Positions 8,892 through 17,999 of a stretch of 44,447 nt of DNA are shown one piece after another; the first letter of the stretch is position 1, and every line of letters begins with the position of its first letter. The notes under the pieces were generated by a model. That model saw only the letters and a program-made list of their open reading frames with translations, did not search any database and was not told the DNA's origin. Both the position numbers and the translations under genes were made by a program. The stretch comes from Acidobacteriaceae bacterium (GTDB taxonomy: Bacteria; Acidobacteriota; Terriglobia; Terriglobales; Acidobacteriaceae): positions 50,031-94,477 of the forward strand of contig PKVZ01000061.1 of assembly GCA_003131635.1 (NCBI GenBank), written 5' to 3'.

Positions 8892-8932
8892 GCTTGCCTC
8901 CGAGCCCGTATCAGGGGGTGCGGCAGTTTAAG

Positions 8933-11479
8933 ATGTGGCGCTTGCAGCAAATCGCCAGTATCGCGTGGGTCGTGATTTTCTTGGTGATGAATCTCTCGAA
9001 TAATTCGGCGGCCCAGTCGGGACCCGAGACTCGGGAACCCCCGCTCCTTCCGATGCCAGCTTCCCCGGGCACGTGGAACGCTCCCGGGGAGCGCGTCCTC
9101 GACCCGAGCTCTTCGGACCCACCTGCCAGCGGAGTTGGTTGGTTGAAGCGCTTGGCCGATGACCAGAAGGCGATCTGGAGCAGCCCGTTGCACCTTCGCC
9201 CGAGCGATGCAGAGTGGGCACTTCCGGCCCTCGGCGGCGCGGGAGTATTTCTGGCAAGCGATGCGTGGCTCTCCCGGCAGGTTCCTGCGGGCGAGATCGC
9301 GCGCAGCCGCCGTCTTTCGAATGAGGGCGCCTATTCTCTGGCGGGCGCTGCGGGTGGAATGTTCGTCTTCGGAAAGATCATGCATGACGACCACGCCGCC
9401 GAAACCGGATTCCTGGCCGGCGAGGCTGCGGTGAATGCGGCGGCTGTGGACTTCGCGCTCAAATCCATGTTCCAGAGGCAACGCCCTTACCAAGGTACGG
9501 GCGCGGGCCACTTTTTTTCCGGAGGCTCATCGTTTCCCTCCGAGCACGCCGCGGTTTCCTGGGCCATCGCGGGTGTGGTTGCGCACGAGTATTCCGGACC
9601 TCTAACCAAGCTGATTTCCTATGGACTCGCGACCGCGGTCACGGCGGCTCGGGTTACGGGCAAGGAACACTTTCCATCGGACGCCATCGTGGGCGGCGCG
9701 CTCGGCTATTTCATAGCGCAGCAGATTTACCTGCGGCGCCGCGATCCCGAGGTCAGCGAGGGCGCCTGGGGCGGTCTGCTCGAAACGAAACCAGACCAGG
9801 AAAAACTCCGGAACCCTCACGATATGGGATCGTCGTATGTCCCACTCGACAGCTGGGTGTATCCGTCGCTGGAGCGCTTGGCGGCTTTAGGCTACCTGTC
9901 CACCGCTTTTTTGGGAATTCGTCCCTGGACGCGCATGGAGTGCGCGCGTCTGCTCGAAGAGATGGATGAAGAGATGGATACGGATACGGATACGAATACG
10001 AATACGAATAAAGATGATCGCATGGGTTATCAGAACGATGGCCCCGGTAGAGAGGCGCAAAAGATCTATGCCGCTTTGCAGATTGAGTTCAGAGACGAGA
10101 CCGCCCGCCTGAACGGGGCCGCCAATCTGGACCTGCGTCTGGACTCGATTTACACGCGTTCGGTGGGCATTTCGGGCAAGCCGCTGCGGGACGGATTCCA
10201 CTTCGGACAAACCATCGTCAACGATTACGGACGGCCCTATGGCGAAGGATTCAATCAGGTAACCGGGCTGAGCGCGAGCGCCGTGGCCGGTGTGTTTTCG
10301 TTTTCCCTCCGTGGTGAGTATCAGCACGCTCCGGCAGTGCCTTCCGATCCACTCAGCGTGCTGCAAGCCACCGCCCAGGCGGACTACCTCGCCATCCCCG
10401 TTCCCGACGGATCCCCGACCATCAACCGGTTTCGTCTGATCGAGGGTTCCATCGGAGTTATCTTCCACGACCTCAAAGTATCGTTTGGCAGGCAGAATCT
10501 GTGGCTCGGTCCGGGGGAGAGCGGCCCTCTTCTTATGAGTGACAATGCCGAGCCCATCACCATGCTGCAGATCGACAACGTATCTCCATTCGAGTTTCCG
10601 CTGCTCTCCTATTTTCTAGGACCAGCCCGGATCGACTCCTTCATCGGGCAGCTTGCGGGACAGCTTTGGGTGTACAACCCATCGCCCGCAGTCGGACTTG
10701 ATCCCACTACCGACCCGAGCTTTCTGCTAGGACCGGGTTTCCGTCCGCAGCCCTTCATTCATGGCAACAAGATCGGCTTCCGGCCCACTCCGAACCTGGA
10801 GTTTGGCATGGGGGTGACGGCGATCTTCGGCGGACCTGGACTTCCGTTCACCTGGCACGAGTTTTTCCGAAGTTATTACGGCCACAATGTAAGCACGGCA
10901 ACCAATCCCGGCAAGCGGTTTTCGAGCGTCGATTTCACCTACCGGCTCCCCGGCTTGAGACGCTGGCTGACTTTCTACGCCGATTCGATGGTAGGGGATG
11001 AGATTTCACCGATCGGTTCGACCCGTCCCATGTTGAATCCCGGGTTGTACCTTCCGCAACTGCCCAAATTGCCCAAGCTGGAGTTGCGAGTGGAGGGATT
11101 CAAGGCCGAGCCCCGGCTGGGGACGATTTACTTCGACCGGCGGTATCGCTCCGGTTACACCAACGACGGAAATCTGATCGGCAGTTGGATCGGTCGGCAG
11201 GCGCAGGGCGGGCAAGCTTGGATCAAGTACTCGTTTACCGCGCGAAACAGCTTGCAACTCGGGTACCGGCACCAGGAAGTGGACAAGTTTCTGGCGGGCG
11301 GCGGACGCCTGAACGACTTCTCGGCAGAGGGCGAGTACAGAGTCGGTCCGCGAATGGCAGTTTCGGGGCGGGCGCAATATGAGCAGTGGGATTTTCCCGC
11401 GCTCTCCGGCCAGAAACAATCGAATCTAACGGCTGGAGTGCAGCTGACTTACTACCCCGGTTGGAAGTTGCGGAACTGA
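8933..11479 (+). CDS. PAP2-family phosphatase fused to Wzi-like capsule assembly barrel
   Basis: The 848-residue product has a signal peptide (MWRLQQIASIAWVVIFLVMN, cleaved near AAQ). The first half is a PAP2/vanadium-haloperoxidase-type phosphatase: KxxxxxxRP at Lys177-Arg184-Pro185, SFPSEH at 200-205 (the usual PSGH is PSEH) and Arg240...His246...Asp250. The second half, from about residue 300 (YVPLDSWVYPSLERLAALGY), is a Wzi-type capsule assembly region rich in amphipathic strands, predicted as an outer-membrane beta-barrel that anchors surface polysaccharide. PAP2 proteins often hydrolyse undecaprenyl diphosphate, so a role in lipid-carrier or phosphoryl processing near the exporter is possible but inferred. 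A DT/NT hexamer repeat sits between the halves. Upstream in-frame starts exist (TTG 8894); ATG 8933 fits the signal peptide. Confidence 0.88.
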   Translation: MWRLQQIASIAWVVIFLVMNLSNNSAAQSGPETREPPLLPMPASPGTWNAPGERVLDPSSSDPPASGVGWLKRLADDQKAIWSSPLHLRPSDAEWALPALGGAGVFLASDAWLSRQVPAGEIARSRRLSNEGAYSLAGAAGGMFVFGKIMHDDHAAETGFLAGEAAVNAAAVDFALKSMFQRQRPYQGTGAGHFFSGGSSFPSEHAAVSWAIAGVVAHEYSGPLTKLISYGLATAVTAARVTGKEHFPSDAIVGGALGYFIAQQIYLRRRDPEVSEGAWGGLLETKPDQEKLRNPHDMGSSYVPLDSWVYPSLERLAALGYLSTAFLGIRPWTRMECARLLEEMDEEMDTDTDTNTNTNKDDRMGYQNDGPGREAQKIYAALQIEFRDETARLNGAANLDLRLDSIYTRSVGISGKPLRDGFHFGQTIVNDYGRPYGEGFNQVTGLSASAVAGVFSFSLRGEYQHAPAVPSDPLSVLQATAQADYLAIPVPDGSPTINRFRLIEGSIGVIFHDLKVSFGRQNLWLGPGESGPLLMSDNAEPITMLQIDNVSPFEFPLLSYFLGPARIDSFIGQLAGQLWVYNPSPAVGLDPTTDPSFLLGPGFRPQPFIHGNKIGFRPTPNLEFGMGVTAIFGGPGLPFTWHEFFRSYYGHNVSTATNPGKRFSSVDFTYRLPGLRRWLTFYADSMVGDEISPIGSTRPMLNPGLYLPQLPKLPKLELRVEGFKAEPRLGTIYFDRRYRSGYTNDGNLIGSWIGRQAQGGQAWIKYSFTARNSLQLGYRHQEVDKFLAGGGRLNDFSAEGEYRVGPRMAVSGRAQYEQWDFPALSGQKQSNLTAGVQLTYYPGWKLRN
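9977..10012. repeat. in-frame hexanucleotide microsatellite within the PAP2-Wzi gene
   Basis: Six consecutive 6-base units run GATACG x3, AATACG x2 and AATAAA, encoding DTDTDTNTNTNK in the linker between the phosphatase and barrel halves. Unit gain or loss would preserve the frame and change only linker length. Confidence 0.85.
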
Positions 11480-11592
11480 GGAATGGCTGCTCTCAAACCA
11501 GTGACTGCCAGAGCGCGAATTAGCGATTCATCCGCAGATCCGAAAATGCAGCAACCCAGAATGCCGGCGGGCATGAGAACAGGACGTCAGCC

Positions 11593-12963
11593 GTGAGCGC
11601 CACGGCCAGAATTCCGCTGCAGGAGAAGCCGGCTGAAGGGCAGGAGAGCGGCTCCCGCGAGGCGCCGATGTTGTGGGAGTCGGCGGATGCGGAACCGGGG
11701 GTGCTCTTCCATTTGCAGCTGCTCTGGCAACATCGGAGGGTCCTCTGGCGCGCAAGTATCTGCGCTCTGCTGGCCAGCACGCTGGTTGCATTCCTCGTTC
11801 CCGCCCGCTACGAATCAGTCACCCGGCTGATGCCGCCCGAGGGGCAGTCCGGTGCCGGCGCAGGGATGTTGGCCGCCATGGCGGGACGTGCCGGCGGGAA
11901 CGCTCTCAGTGGAATTGCCGGCGATCTGCTGGGCGGATCGAATAGCGGAGCGCTTTTTGTGGGCATCCTGGGAAGCCAGACGGTCGAAGACCGCCTTATC
12001 CGGCAATTCAACCTGCGCCAGGTTTATTGGGTTTCAAAGATAGAAGACGCGCGGGAAAGACTGGCCCAGCATACTTCGGTCTCCGAGGATCGCAAGAGCG
12101 GCATCATCACCATCGGATTCACCGATCACGACCCGCAGCGCGCCTCGGCCATCGCTCGCGCCTATGTGACCGAGCTGGACCGTGTGGTGGCGGAGGTCAG
12201 CACATCGTCGGCCCGCCGGGAACGCATTTTCCTCGAGGGGCGTTTGCATGCCGTGAAGGCGGACCTGGACGTAGCGGCTGGGAAATTCAGCGATTTTGCC
12301 AGCCAGAACTCGGCGATCGATATCCCGGCCCAGGGTAAAGCGATGGTGGAGGCCGCCGCCACGCTGCAAGGGCATCTCATCGCGGCCGAGTCCGAGCTTA
12401 GCGGACTGCAGCAGATGTACACAGCAAACAATGTGCGGGTTCGCTCCCTGCAAGCGCGGGTCAACGAGCTGCGCCAGCAATTGGACAAACTGGGCGGCGA
12501 CCTCTCCGCTGACGCCCAGAGTGAAGACGCGCTTTATCCATCGATTCGCAAGCTGCCCATTCTTGGCGTGACCTACGCTGACCTGTATCGCCAGACAAAG
12601 ATCGAGGAGACCGTGTACGAGCTTCTAACCCAGCAGTACGAACTGGCCAAGGTGCAGGAAGCCAAAGAGATTCCAGCGGTGAAGGTTCTGGACGCAGCCG
12701 TTGTGCCCACCAAAAAGTCGTTTCCGCCGCGCCTGCTAATCGTTTTCTTAGGAGCGGCTTTGGGCACGGCCATGGCCGTGGTCTGGGTTTATGGGGAGGT
12801 GTCGTGGCAGAACGTGGATGCCGCCGATCCCCGAAAAGTTTTTGCTGCGGAAGTCTTCACGACGGTGACGGCACGGCTCCACTGGTTCTCTCGCCGGCGC
12901 TCCGGCGCTCTTCCCGGAAGTAAATCAGTTTGGAGTTGGAGACACAGGAATGAAGGGCTTTAG
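11593..12963 (+). CDS. Wzz/GNVR-type polysaccharide co-polymerase (no kinase domain)
   Basis: This 456-residue inner-membrane protein has the chain-length-determinant layout. A first membrane helix lies at about residues 50-70 (ICALLASTLVAFLVPARY), followed by a large periplasmic domain with long predicted coiled coils (about 200-310), and a second helix near 380-400 (LLIVFLGAALGTAMAVVWVY). PAVKVLDAAVVPTKKSFPPR just before the second helix is the usual Wzz/Wzc proline-rich motif. There is no C-terminal BY-kinase: after the last helix only about 55 basic residues remain. Such proteins set polymer length with Wzy and Wza. The GTG at 11593 follows AGGA by eight bases. It lies between the Wzi-like gene and the flippase gene. 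Confidence 0.9.
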   Translation: MSATARIPLQEKPAEGQESGSREAPMLWESADAEPGVLFHLQLLWQHRRVLWRASICALLASTLVAFLVPARYESVTRLMPPEGQSGAGAGMLAAMAGRAGGNALSGIAGDLLGGSNSGALFVGILGSQTVEDRLIRQFNLRQVYWVSKIEDARERLAQHTSVSEDRKSGIITIGFTDHDPQRASAIARAYVTELDRVVAEVSTSSARRERIFLEGRLHAVKADLDVAAGKFSDFASQNSAIDIPAQGKAMVEAAATLQGHLIAAESELSGLQQMYTANNVRVRSLQARVNELRQQLDKLGGDLSADAQSEDALYPSIRKLPILGVTYADLYRQTKIEETVYELLTQQYELAKVQEAKEIPAVKVLDAAVVPTKKSFPPRLLIVFLGAALGTAMAVVWVYGEVSWQNVDAADPRKVFAAEVFTTVTARLHWFSRRRSGALPGSKSVWSWRHRNEGL

Positions 12964-12974
12964 GTCGCAAACTC

Positions 12975-14405
12975 ATGGGGTGTGTCCCTCTATTGAATAC
13001 TGACGAGTTATTGCGTGTGCCGGCTGCCTTCGAAAATGGACTGCGGCAGGCCAAGCGCTGGCCGCGATCTGCAGTTGCGGCGTTGCCGGGAATCTCCCGG
13101 CACATGCCGGTTGTAGCTTACAGCATGGCCGATCAGGCCTTGGCTGTCGGAGGCGGGTTCCTGGTCAACATTGTACTGGCCCGCACCCAGACCAAAGAAG
13201 AATATGGCATGTTCGCGCTTTCCTACTCGGTGTTTACATTCCTCTTGGGTTTGTACTACGCCGCAATTCTCGAGCCTTGCACCGTATACGGTTCCGGTCG
13301 ATACCGTCATCTCTTCTCCGAATACTTACGGCTGATAGTCCGCTGCAACGCGGTTGTCGGTGTTTCGCTAACCGGAATTCTGCTGCTTGCCTGTCTATCG
13401 CTCTCTTGGGTCGTACCACATTCGATGTTGCGGCCTTTCCTCGGTCTCGCACTCACTGCGGCCGTTCTTTTGTCGGGTTATCTTCTGCGCCGCCTGTTCT
13501 ATGTGCAACGGCGGCCTGATCTTGCTGCCAAGAGTTCTCTGGTGTTCTTCATCGCGGTCTGCGCCGGCCTCTGGTTCCTGGGGAAGATGCACCAGATCGA
13601 TAACTTCACCGTTTTTCTTGTGCTGGCACTGGGGTGGATCGCAGCCGGGGCAGCCTGTGGACGAAAGCTACAATTCGGAAGGCCAATACGACCCTTCCTC
13701 GCGCTGGAACCGCAATACAGGAGGGAACATTGGAAGTACATGAAATGGGTTCTCGCAACCGCGTTCGTGTTCCAGTTCACGCATCAGGGATATTACTGGC
13801 TTGTAGGAGAATTTCTTTCCGCAAGAGAAGTGGCCGATCTCAGGGCCATGTACCTGCTCGTCGCTCCCGTGGAGCAGGTCTTCATCGCTTTGTCTTACCT
13901 GATGGTCCCGGCGCTGTCGGCGCATTACGCCGCGAAAAGAATGGGGGCCTTCCTCTCGCTGTGGAAACGATACACCTTGATTACCGTAGGATTGTCGAGC
14001 GTCTACGCGCTCGGCGTCCGCATTGCGGGAAAAACCGCGGTGCATATCCTATACGCGGGGAAGTACGACGGGTTGGCTCCTTATCTCTTCGTGTTGGCCC
14101 TGGCGCCGCTGCTGCTATGGATTGGCAGCACCATGGGTCACGCGTTGAATGCGGCGGAAAAACCCACCTTCTTGTTTTGGGCTTACGTCAGCAGCGCCGC
14201 GGCGACGCTACTGGTGGGAATTCCGCTAGTGCTTTACTTGGGCCTGTGGGGCGCGGTTTACGGAATGCTCCTTTCCAGCGCGACGTATACCTTAGCCCTT
14301 TCGTTAAGCTTCTCGCGTACGTTCCGTAGTGTAGGGCGCGGACGGATCCAGTATGTCGGTGAAGCCATTGCAGTCAAACCGATGACGGACCGGCGGGTGC
14401 AGTGA
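12975..14405 (+). CDS. Wzx-like lipid-linked oligosaccharide flippase
   Basis: The 476-residue protein is almost wholly hydrophobic with about 12 likely membrane helices. It has the MVF/MATE-type polysaccharide transporter pattern, including an early SMADQALAVGGGFLVNIVLA helix followed by a KEEYGMFAL loop typical of Wzx flippases (Gly-Tyr/Phe after an acidic turn). It would move undecaprenyl-diphosphate-linked repeat units across the inner membrane to the Wzy polymerase encoded at 16565. The first 50 residues are hydrophilic, so a later start (for example ATG 13104) is possible. It begins 11 bases after the Wzz-like gene, suggesting co-transcription. Substrate cannot be read from the sequence. 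Confidence 0.85.
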   Translation: MGCVPLLNTDELLRVPAAFENGLRQAKRWPRSAVAALPGISRHMPVVAYSMADQALAVGGGFLVNIVLARTQTKEEYGMFALSYSVFTFLLGLYYAAILEPCTVYGSGRYRHLFSEYLRLIVRCNAVVGVSLTGILLLACLSLSWVVPHSMLRPFLGLALTAAVLLSGYLLRRLFYVQRRPDLAAKSSLVFFIAVCAGLWFLGKMHQIDNFTVFLVLALGWIAAGAACGRKLQFGRPIRPFLALEPQYRREHWKYMKWVLATAFVFQFTHQGYYWLVGEFLSAREVADLRAMYLLVAPVEQVFIALSYLMVPALSAHYAAKRMGAFLSLWKRYTLITVGLSSVYALGVRIAGKTAVHILYAGKYDGLAPYLFVLALAPLLLWIGSTMGHALNAAEKPTFLFWAYVSSAAATLLVGIPLVLYLGLWGAVYGMLLSSATYTLALSLSFSRTFRSVGRGRIQYVGEAIAVKPMTDRRVQ

Positions 14406-14473
14406 GCAGGTGATCACGAAACGGGCCTCGCTCCGCGCCGTTCCCGTTCTCAACTGTCATGAGGCAGGCAAGA

Positions 14474-15139
14474 ATGAAAGAACTGTTGTACTTGATCACA
14501 CTCCTCCTGCCTTGGGGGATTCGACGCCGGTTACTGGTGTTTGCCTTTGGGTATAGGATTCATCCCACGAGTCGCATTGGCTTGGCGTGGGTGATGCCCG
14601 AACAGCTAATTATGGATGCCTATTCGAGCATTGGAACACTGACATTGTGCAGGGGTCTGAAGCTGTTGCATCTAAAACAGAGTGCTTCGATTGGCAGAGC
14701 CAATTGGATAGGTGGTTTCCCTGCCGGCCGCAAAGAACACTATGCACACCAGCAGGACCGACAGCCTGACCTCATCGTCGGAGAGCACGCCGCGATCACC
14801 AACCGTCATCTCATCGACTGCACGAACCGCGTCACCATCGGAGCTTTCTGCACCTTCGCGGGCTCCCGATCCCAGATTCTGTCGCATAGTATTGACCTGG
14901 TAAGCTGCCGCCAGTCCTCCGCTCCCATCACCATCGGGGATTACACCTTCATCGGCACGGATTGCGTGATCCTGGGCGGCAGTTCCTTGCCTGACCACTC
15001 CATCCTCGGAGCGAAGTCGCTGTTAAACAAGTGGTATTCCGAGCCCTATTGTCTCTACGCTGGGAATCCGGCTCGTCCGGTGAAACATCTTGCGGAAGAC
15101 ATGGGGTATTTCAACCGGCAAACCGGCTTCGTTGCTTAG
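14474..15139 (+). CDS. left-handed beta-helix acyltransferase (colanic-acid WcaF-like)
   Basis: A 221-residue hexapeptide-repeat transferase, probably adding an acetyl or similar acyl group to an EPS sugar. The repeats are seen as [LIV]GxxxxI-type turns from about residue 75 onward (SIGRANWIGG, LIVGEHAAITNRHLIDC, VTIGAFCTFAG, ITIGDYTFIGTDCVILGG). The C-terminal PARPVK is the usual ending of acetyl-CoA-dependent LbetaH enzymes. His132-like residues in the coil are probable catalytic bases but cannot be pinned. ATG 14474 is favoured because GAGG lies ten bases before it; ATG 14459 would add five residues. Residues 3-25 are hydrophobic, perhaps membrane-associated. It sits between the flippase and a glycosyltransferase. 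Confidence 0.82.
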   Translation: MKELLYLITLLLPWGIRRRLLVFAFGYRIHPTSRIGLAWVMPEQLIMDAYSSIGTLTLCRGLKLLHLKQSASIGRANWIGGFPAGRKEHYAHQQDRQPDLIVGEHAAITNRHLIDCTNRVTIGAFCTFAGSRSQILSHSIDLVSCRQSSAPITIGDYTFIGTDCVILGGSSLPDHSILGAKSLLNKWYSEPYCLYAGNPARPVKHLAEDMGYFNRQTGFVA

Positions 15140-15246
15140 TGCGGGCTGTTCGTTCGGTGCCCGGAGCGTACCCGTCGGAATTGGCGGCCAGAACGAATAC
15201 GGTAATGACGCGCCTGTACGCGGGAAGCGAACAGAGTTCAGGTTCA

Positions 15247-16497
15247 ATGCGGATTCTTCAGGTGGTGGGGACACTGGCGCCGTGTTATGGCGGGCCGTCG
15301 ATCGCCTGTCCGGAACTTTCCCGCGAACTGGTGCGGCAGGGACACCGAGTTTCCATTTACGGCAGCGCCGTGGCGGGCAGGGAATACCTGGAAGTTCCGC
15401 TGGATCGTCCGGTGATCGAGCAAGGGGTTGAGATCCGGTACTTCTCAGCTCTGGCCCGGCCGGACAAGTACATGTTTTCCCCCAAACTTTGGTCGGCCCT
15501 CGGCGAGACGGTGGGGCAATTCGACGTCGTCCACATCTGGTCGGTGTACGGTTTTTTCAATGTGGCCGCAGCCTATTGGTGCCGCAAGCGCCAGGTGCCG
15601 CACATCCTCTTTCCGCACGGCTCGCTCGATCCCTATCTGCGGCGCCGCAACCGCCCGCGAAAGTGGATCTATACCAAGCTTTTTGCCGAGCGCGAGTACC
15701 GCAAGGCTTCGGCGATTATGTTCAATACCAGCGAAGAAATGCGTCTGGCTTCGGATTGGTCGGGCTTGCAACCGGCGCCGGGGGGCAACGGTTCTCTACC
15801 CAAGCGGTATGTGGTTCCGATCGGTCTTGACCCCGGCTGGTTCCGGGAGCCGGACTCCGCCGCTGGCCAAAGATTCCGGCAGCGGTTTCCGGCGCTGCAG
15901 GGACGCCGCCTGGTGGTTTGTTTCGGGCGGCTCAACTTCAAGAAGGGGCTCGACCTTCTGGTCCCTGCCTTTGCCCAGATCGCGGGCGACTACGACGACG
16001 TGCATTTGGTTCTCGCCGGACCGGGCGATGAAGATTACGTCCGCAAGGTGAAGCGCTGGCTGGAGCAGGGCGCAGTGCTTGAAAGAACCACCCTCACCGG
16101 CCCGCTTTCCGGCGAAGACCGTTTTACGGTATTGCAGCAGGCGGAACTCTTTGCGCTGCCTTCCTACACGGAAAACTTCGGCCAGGTCGTCTGCGAGGCC
16201 ATGGCGAGTGGCGTGCCCGTCGTAATTTCCGATCAGGTGAACATCTGGCCGGAAGTGTCGCGGGCGAAGGCCGGGCTGGTGGTGCCCTGCGCTGTGAGTG
16301 CGACCGCGCAGGCGCTGCGCCAACTGCTCGACGATCCGCCCCGAGCCCGGCAAATGGGACGCAACGGGCGCGCCTGGGTGGCCGAGCATCTGCCTTGGAA
16401 TGTCGTCGGGGCGCAAATGATCCGCGTCTACGAGGAAATTGTTCGGAACTCCGCAAGGCGATCTCTGTCTCCCGCCGAAGTGGAGGTTGCGGGTTGA
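15247..16497 (+). CDS. GT4-family glycosyltransferase
   Basis: A 416-residue GT-B glycosyltransferase. The N-terminal domain starts MRILQVVGTLAPCYGGPS with the glycine loop that contacts the acceptor. The C-terminal donor domain shows FGRLNFKKGLDLLVPAF, LVLAGPGDE, and the retaining-GT4 EX7E motif in ENFGQVVCE at Glu309/Glu317. The frame is open upstream to 15031, overlapping the acyltransferase gene, but ATG 15247 puts the first beta-strand at the N-terminus and has AGG six bases upstream. It would transfer a sugar from a nucleotide donor to the growing lipid-linked repeat on the cytoplasmic side. Donor and acceptor are unknown. Confidence 0.9.
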   Translation: MRILQVVGTLAPCYGGPSIACPELSRELVRQGHRVSIYGSAVAGREYLEVPLDRPVIEQGVEIRYFSALARPDKYMFSPKLWSALGETVGQFDVVHIWSVYGFFNVAAAYWCRKRQVPHILFPHGSLDPYLRRRNRPRKWIYTKLFAEREYRKASAIMFNTSEEMRLASDWSGLQPAPGGNGSLPKRYVVPIGLDPGWFREPDSAAGQRFRQRFPALQGRRLVVCFGRLNFKKGLDLLVPAFAQIAGDYDDVHLVLAGPGDEDYVRKVKRWLEQGAVLERTTLTGPLSGEDRFTVLQQAELFALPSYTENFGQVVCEAMASGVPVVISDQVNIWPEVSRAKAGLVVPCAVSATAQALRQLLDDPPRARQMGRNGRAWVAEHLPWNVVGAQMIRVYEEIVRNSARRSLSPAEVEVAG

Positions 16498-16564
16498 AAG
16501 TGGACGTTCCGGAGCGATGGCTGCGTTGCGGCCTGCGGCAAGCACCCGTCGCGGCGCGTGACCA

Positions 16565-17893
16565 ATGAGGCTCTTGCTGACACTCTTGATCGTGGCCAAT
16601 ATCGCGCTGGCCGCCTGGTACACGGTCCGAAAATGCTGGTCGCGGCAGGGGATCGAGTTCAATCACGTCCTCGCCTTCACCGTTGGATTCCTGTTTTACT
16701 GGATATGCCCCGTCGCCCTGGGCGTTTGGCGGTTCTTCGACGAAATGCCGGCCATGTCGGTCTGGTACGGGATTTTTGACGGTATCGGGGATGCGAAACT
16801 GGCCGCATATCTTTCGGTTTCGTTGCTGGCTTACCTGTCCTTTGTGTTCGGAACGGAGCGGGGCGAAAGCCGCCGCCCCAGGACGGCGGGACCAGGCCGG
16901 AAACGTATCCTCAATATCAGGCTGATGAACGGTTACCTGGTGCTGGTGGGGGGCATGTTTGTGCCCGCCGCCATAGGGATACGTAGCGAGTTCTTTAAGG
17001 GATATACGAACATCCGCGGGGTCCAGGACTTGTATAGCAGAAGCCAATTCGGCGCGGTGACCGTATTCTCGATTTTGCTGTGGATGCTTTACAGCTCGAT
17101 GCACCATCAGAAATTGAACCTGGCGGCCGCGACCTATGGGGTGTTCGCTAACCGTTTTTTGGCGCTCTACGCGGTCGAGGCCGTCCTGGCCATTTCGATG
17201 GGCTCAAGGTACATCGAACTTTCTAGCGCGTTCATGTTTGCGACCTACTGCTCCGTCTACTTCAGGCGATGGTCGGCCCGCACGATGGGCTCGTTTCTGG
17301 CGCTGCTTTTGGTCTTTGCGCTTGCCGTCGGGGCGGTCCGGACGGATCTCAGCGTGACCAAGTCCCTGGGGGAGATCGCGTTTGAGGGCCTGGGGGAGAC
17401 CGTCAACGGCGCGCTCTCTCTGACTTATTTTCTGCGGGAATATTCTTTCGGAGTTCTGCGCTGGCCGGCTTTCCTGCTATCCGACTACGTCTACCTCGTC
17501 CCCCGGATCCTGCTTCCCATGAAGGATTCGATGATTCTGAGTCCCGAGGACCTGGGCTTCCATGTGGAAAATCCCGTGGGAGGGATGCATTCTTTCTTTT
17601 CCTTCATGATTAATTTCGGAGCTCTGGGCACCATGCTTTTCCTGTTCGCGTTCGGCTATGGCATGGGATCGCTGAAATCGTGGAGGCGAAGCATTCTGCC
17701 GCGAACCGTCTACGCCATGCTCTCCGGCTGGACGCTCATCTCTTTTTTCCGTAATCCTTTTGAGGTGTCGCTGGTCAAGGACATGTTTCAAATGTCCATC
17801 GTGATGCCGGCTTTCGTCTTAGGTAGCGTTTACTTCTTTTCCGACATCCTGCGCGCCCGACGGCTGTCCACCGAAGTACCCGTTGCTTCGTAA
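16565..17893 (+). CDS. Wzy-like O-antigen/EPS polymerase (multi-pass membrane protein)
   Basis: The 442-residue protein has about 10-12 hydrophobic helices and a longer hydrophilic loop around residues 285-345 (through LPMKDSMILSPEDLGF and NPVGGMHSF), the layout of Wzy polymerases and related oligosaccharide repeat-unit polymerases. Wzy proteins share little sequence, so the assignment rests on topology, length, the periplasmic-type loop and its place in a locus that has Wzx, Wzz and Wza but otherwise no polymerase. It begins 67 bases after the upstream glycosyltransferase. Alternative: a general O-antigen ligase-like membrane protein. Confidence 0.7.
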   Translation: MRLLLTLLIVANIALAAWYTVRKCWSRQGIEFNHVLAFTVGFLFYWICPVALGVWRFFDEMPAMSVWYGIFDGIGDAKLAAYLSVSLLAYLSFVFGTERGESRRPRTAGPGRKRILNIRLMNGYLVLVGGMFVPAAIGIRSEFFKGYTNIRGVQDLYSRSQFGAVTVFSILLWMLYSSMHHQKLNLAAATYGVFANRFLALYAVEAVLAISMGSRYIELSSAFMFATYCSVYFRRWSARTMGSFLALLLVFALAVGAVRTDLSVTKSLGEIAFEGLGETVNGALSLTYFLREYSFGVLRWPAFLLSDYVYLVPRILLPMKDSMILSPEDLGFHVENPVGGMHSFFSFMINFGALGTMLFLFAFGYGMGSLKSWRRSILPRTVYAMLSGWTLISFFRNPFEVSLVKDMFQMSIVMPAFVLGSVYFFSDILRARRLSTEVPVAS

Positions 17894-17999
17894 GTCGGAT
17901 GATTCCCTCTGCCTAGGGCGATCCGATTCGCGACAGAATTTGCTCGGGTGCCACCGGCGGCTTCATTTCTAGTAGGACCAGTCTGGGAGGAGCAGGCCT

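Noticed and set aside
14418-14453. Inverted repeat AACGGG...CCCGTT between flippase and acyltransferase genes
   Set aside because: Only six base pairs with a long loop and no T-tract, so not a convincing terminator or regulatory hairpin.
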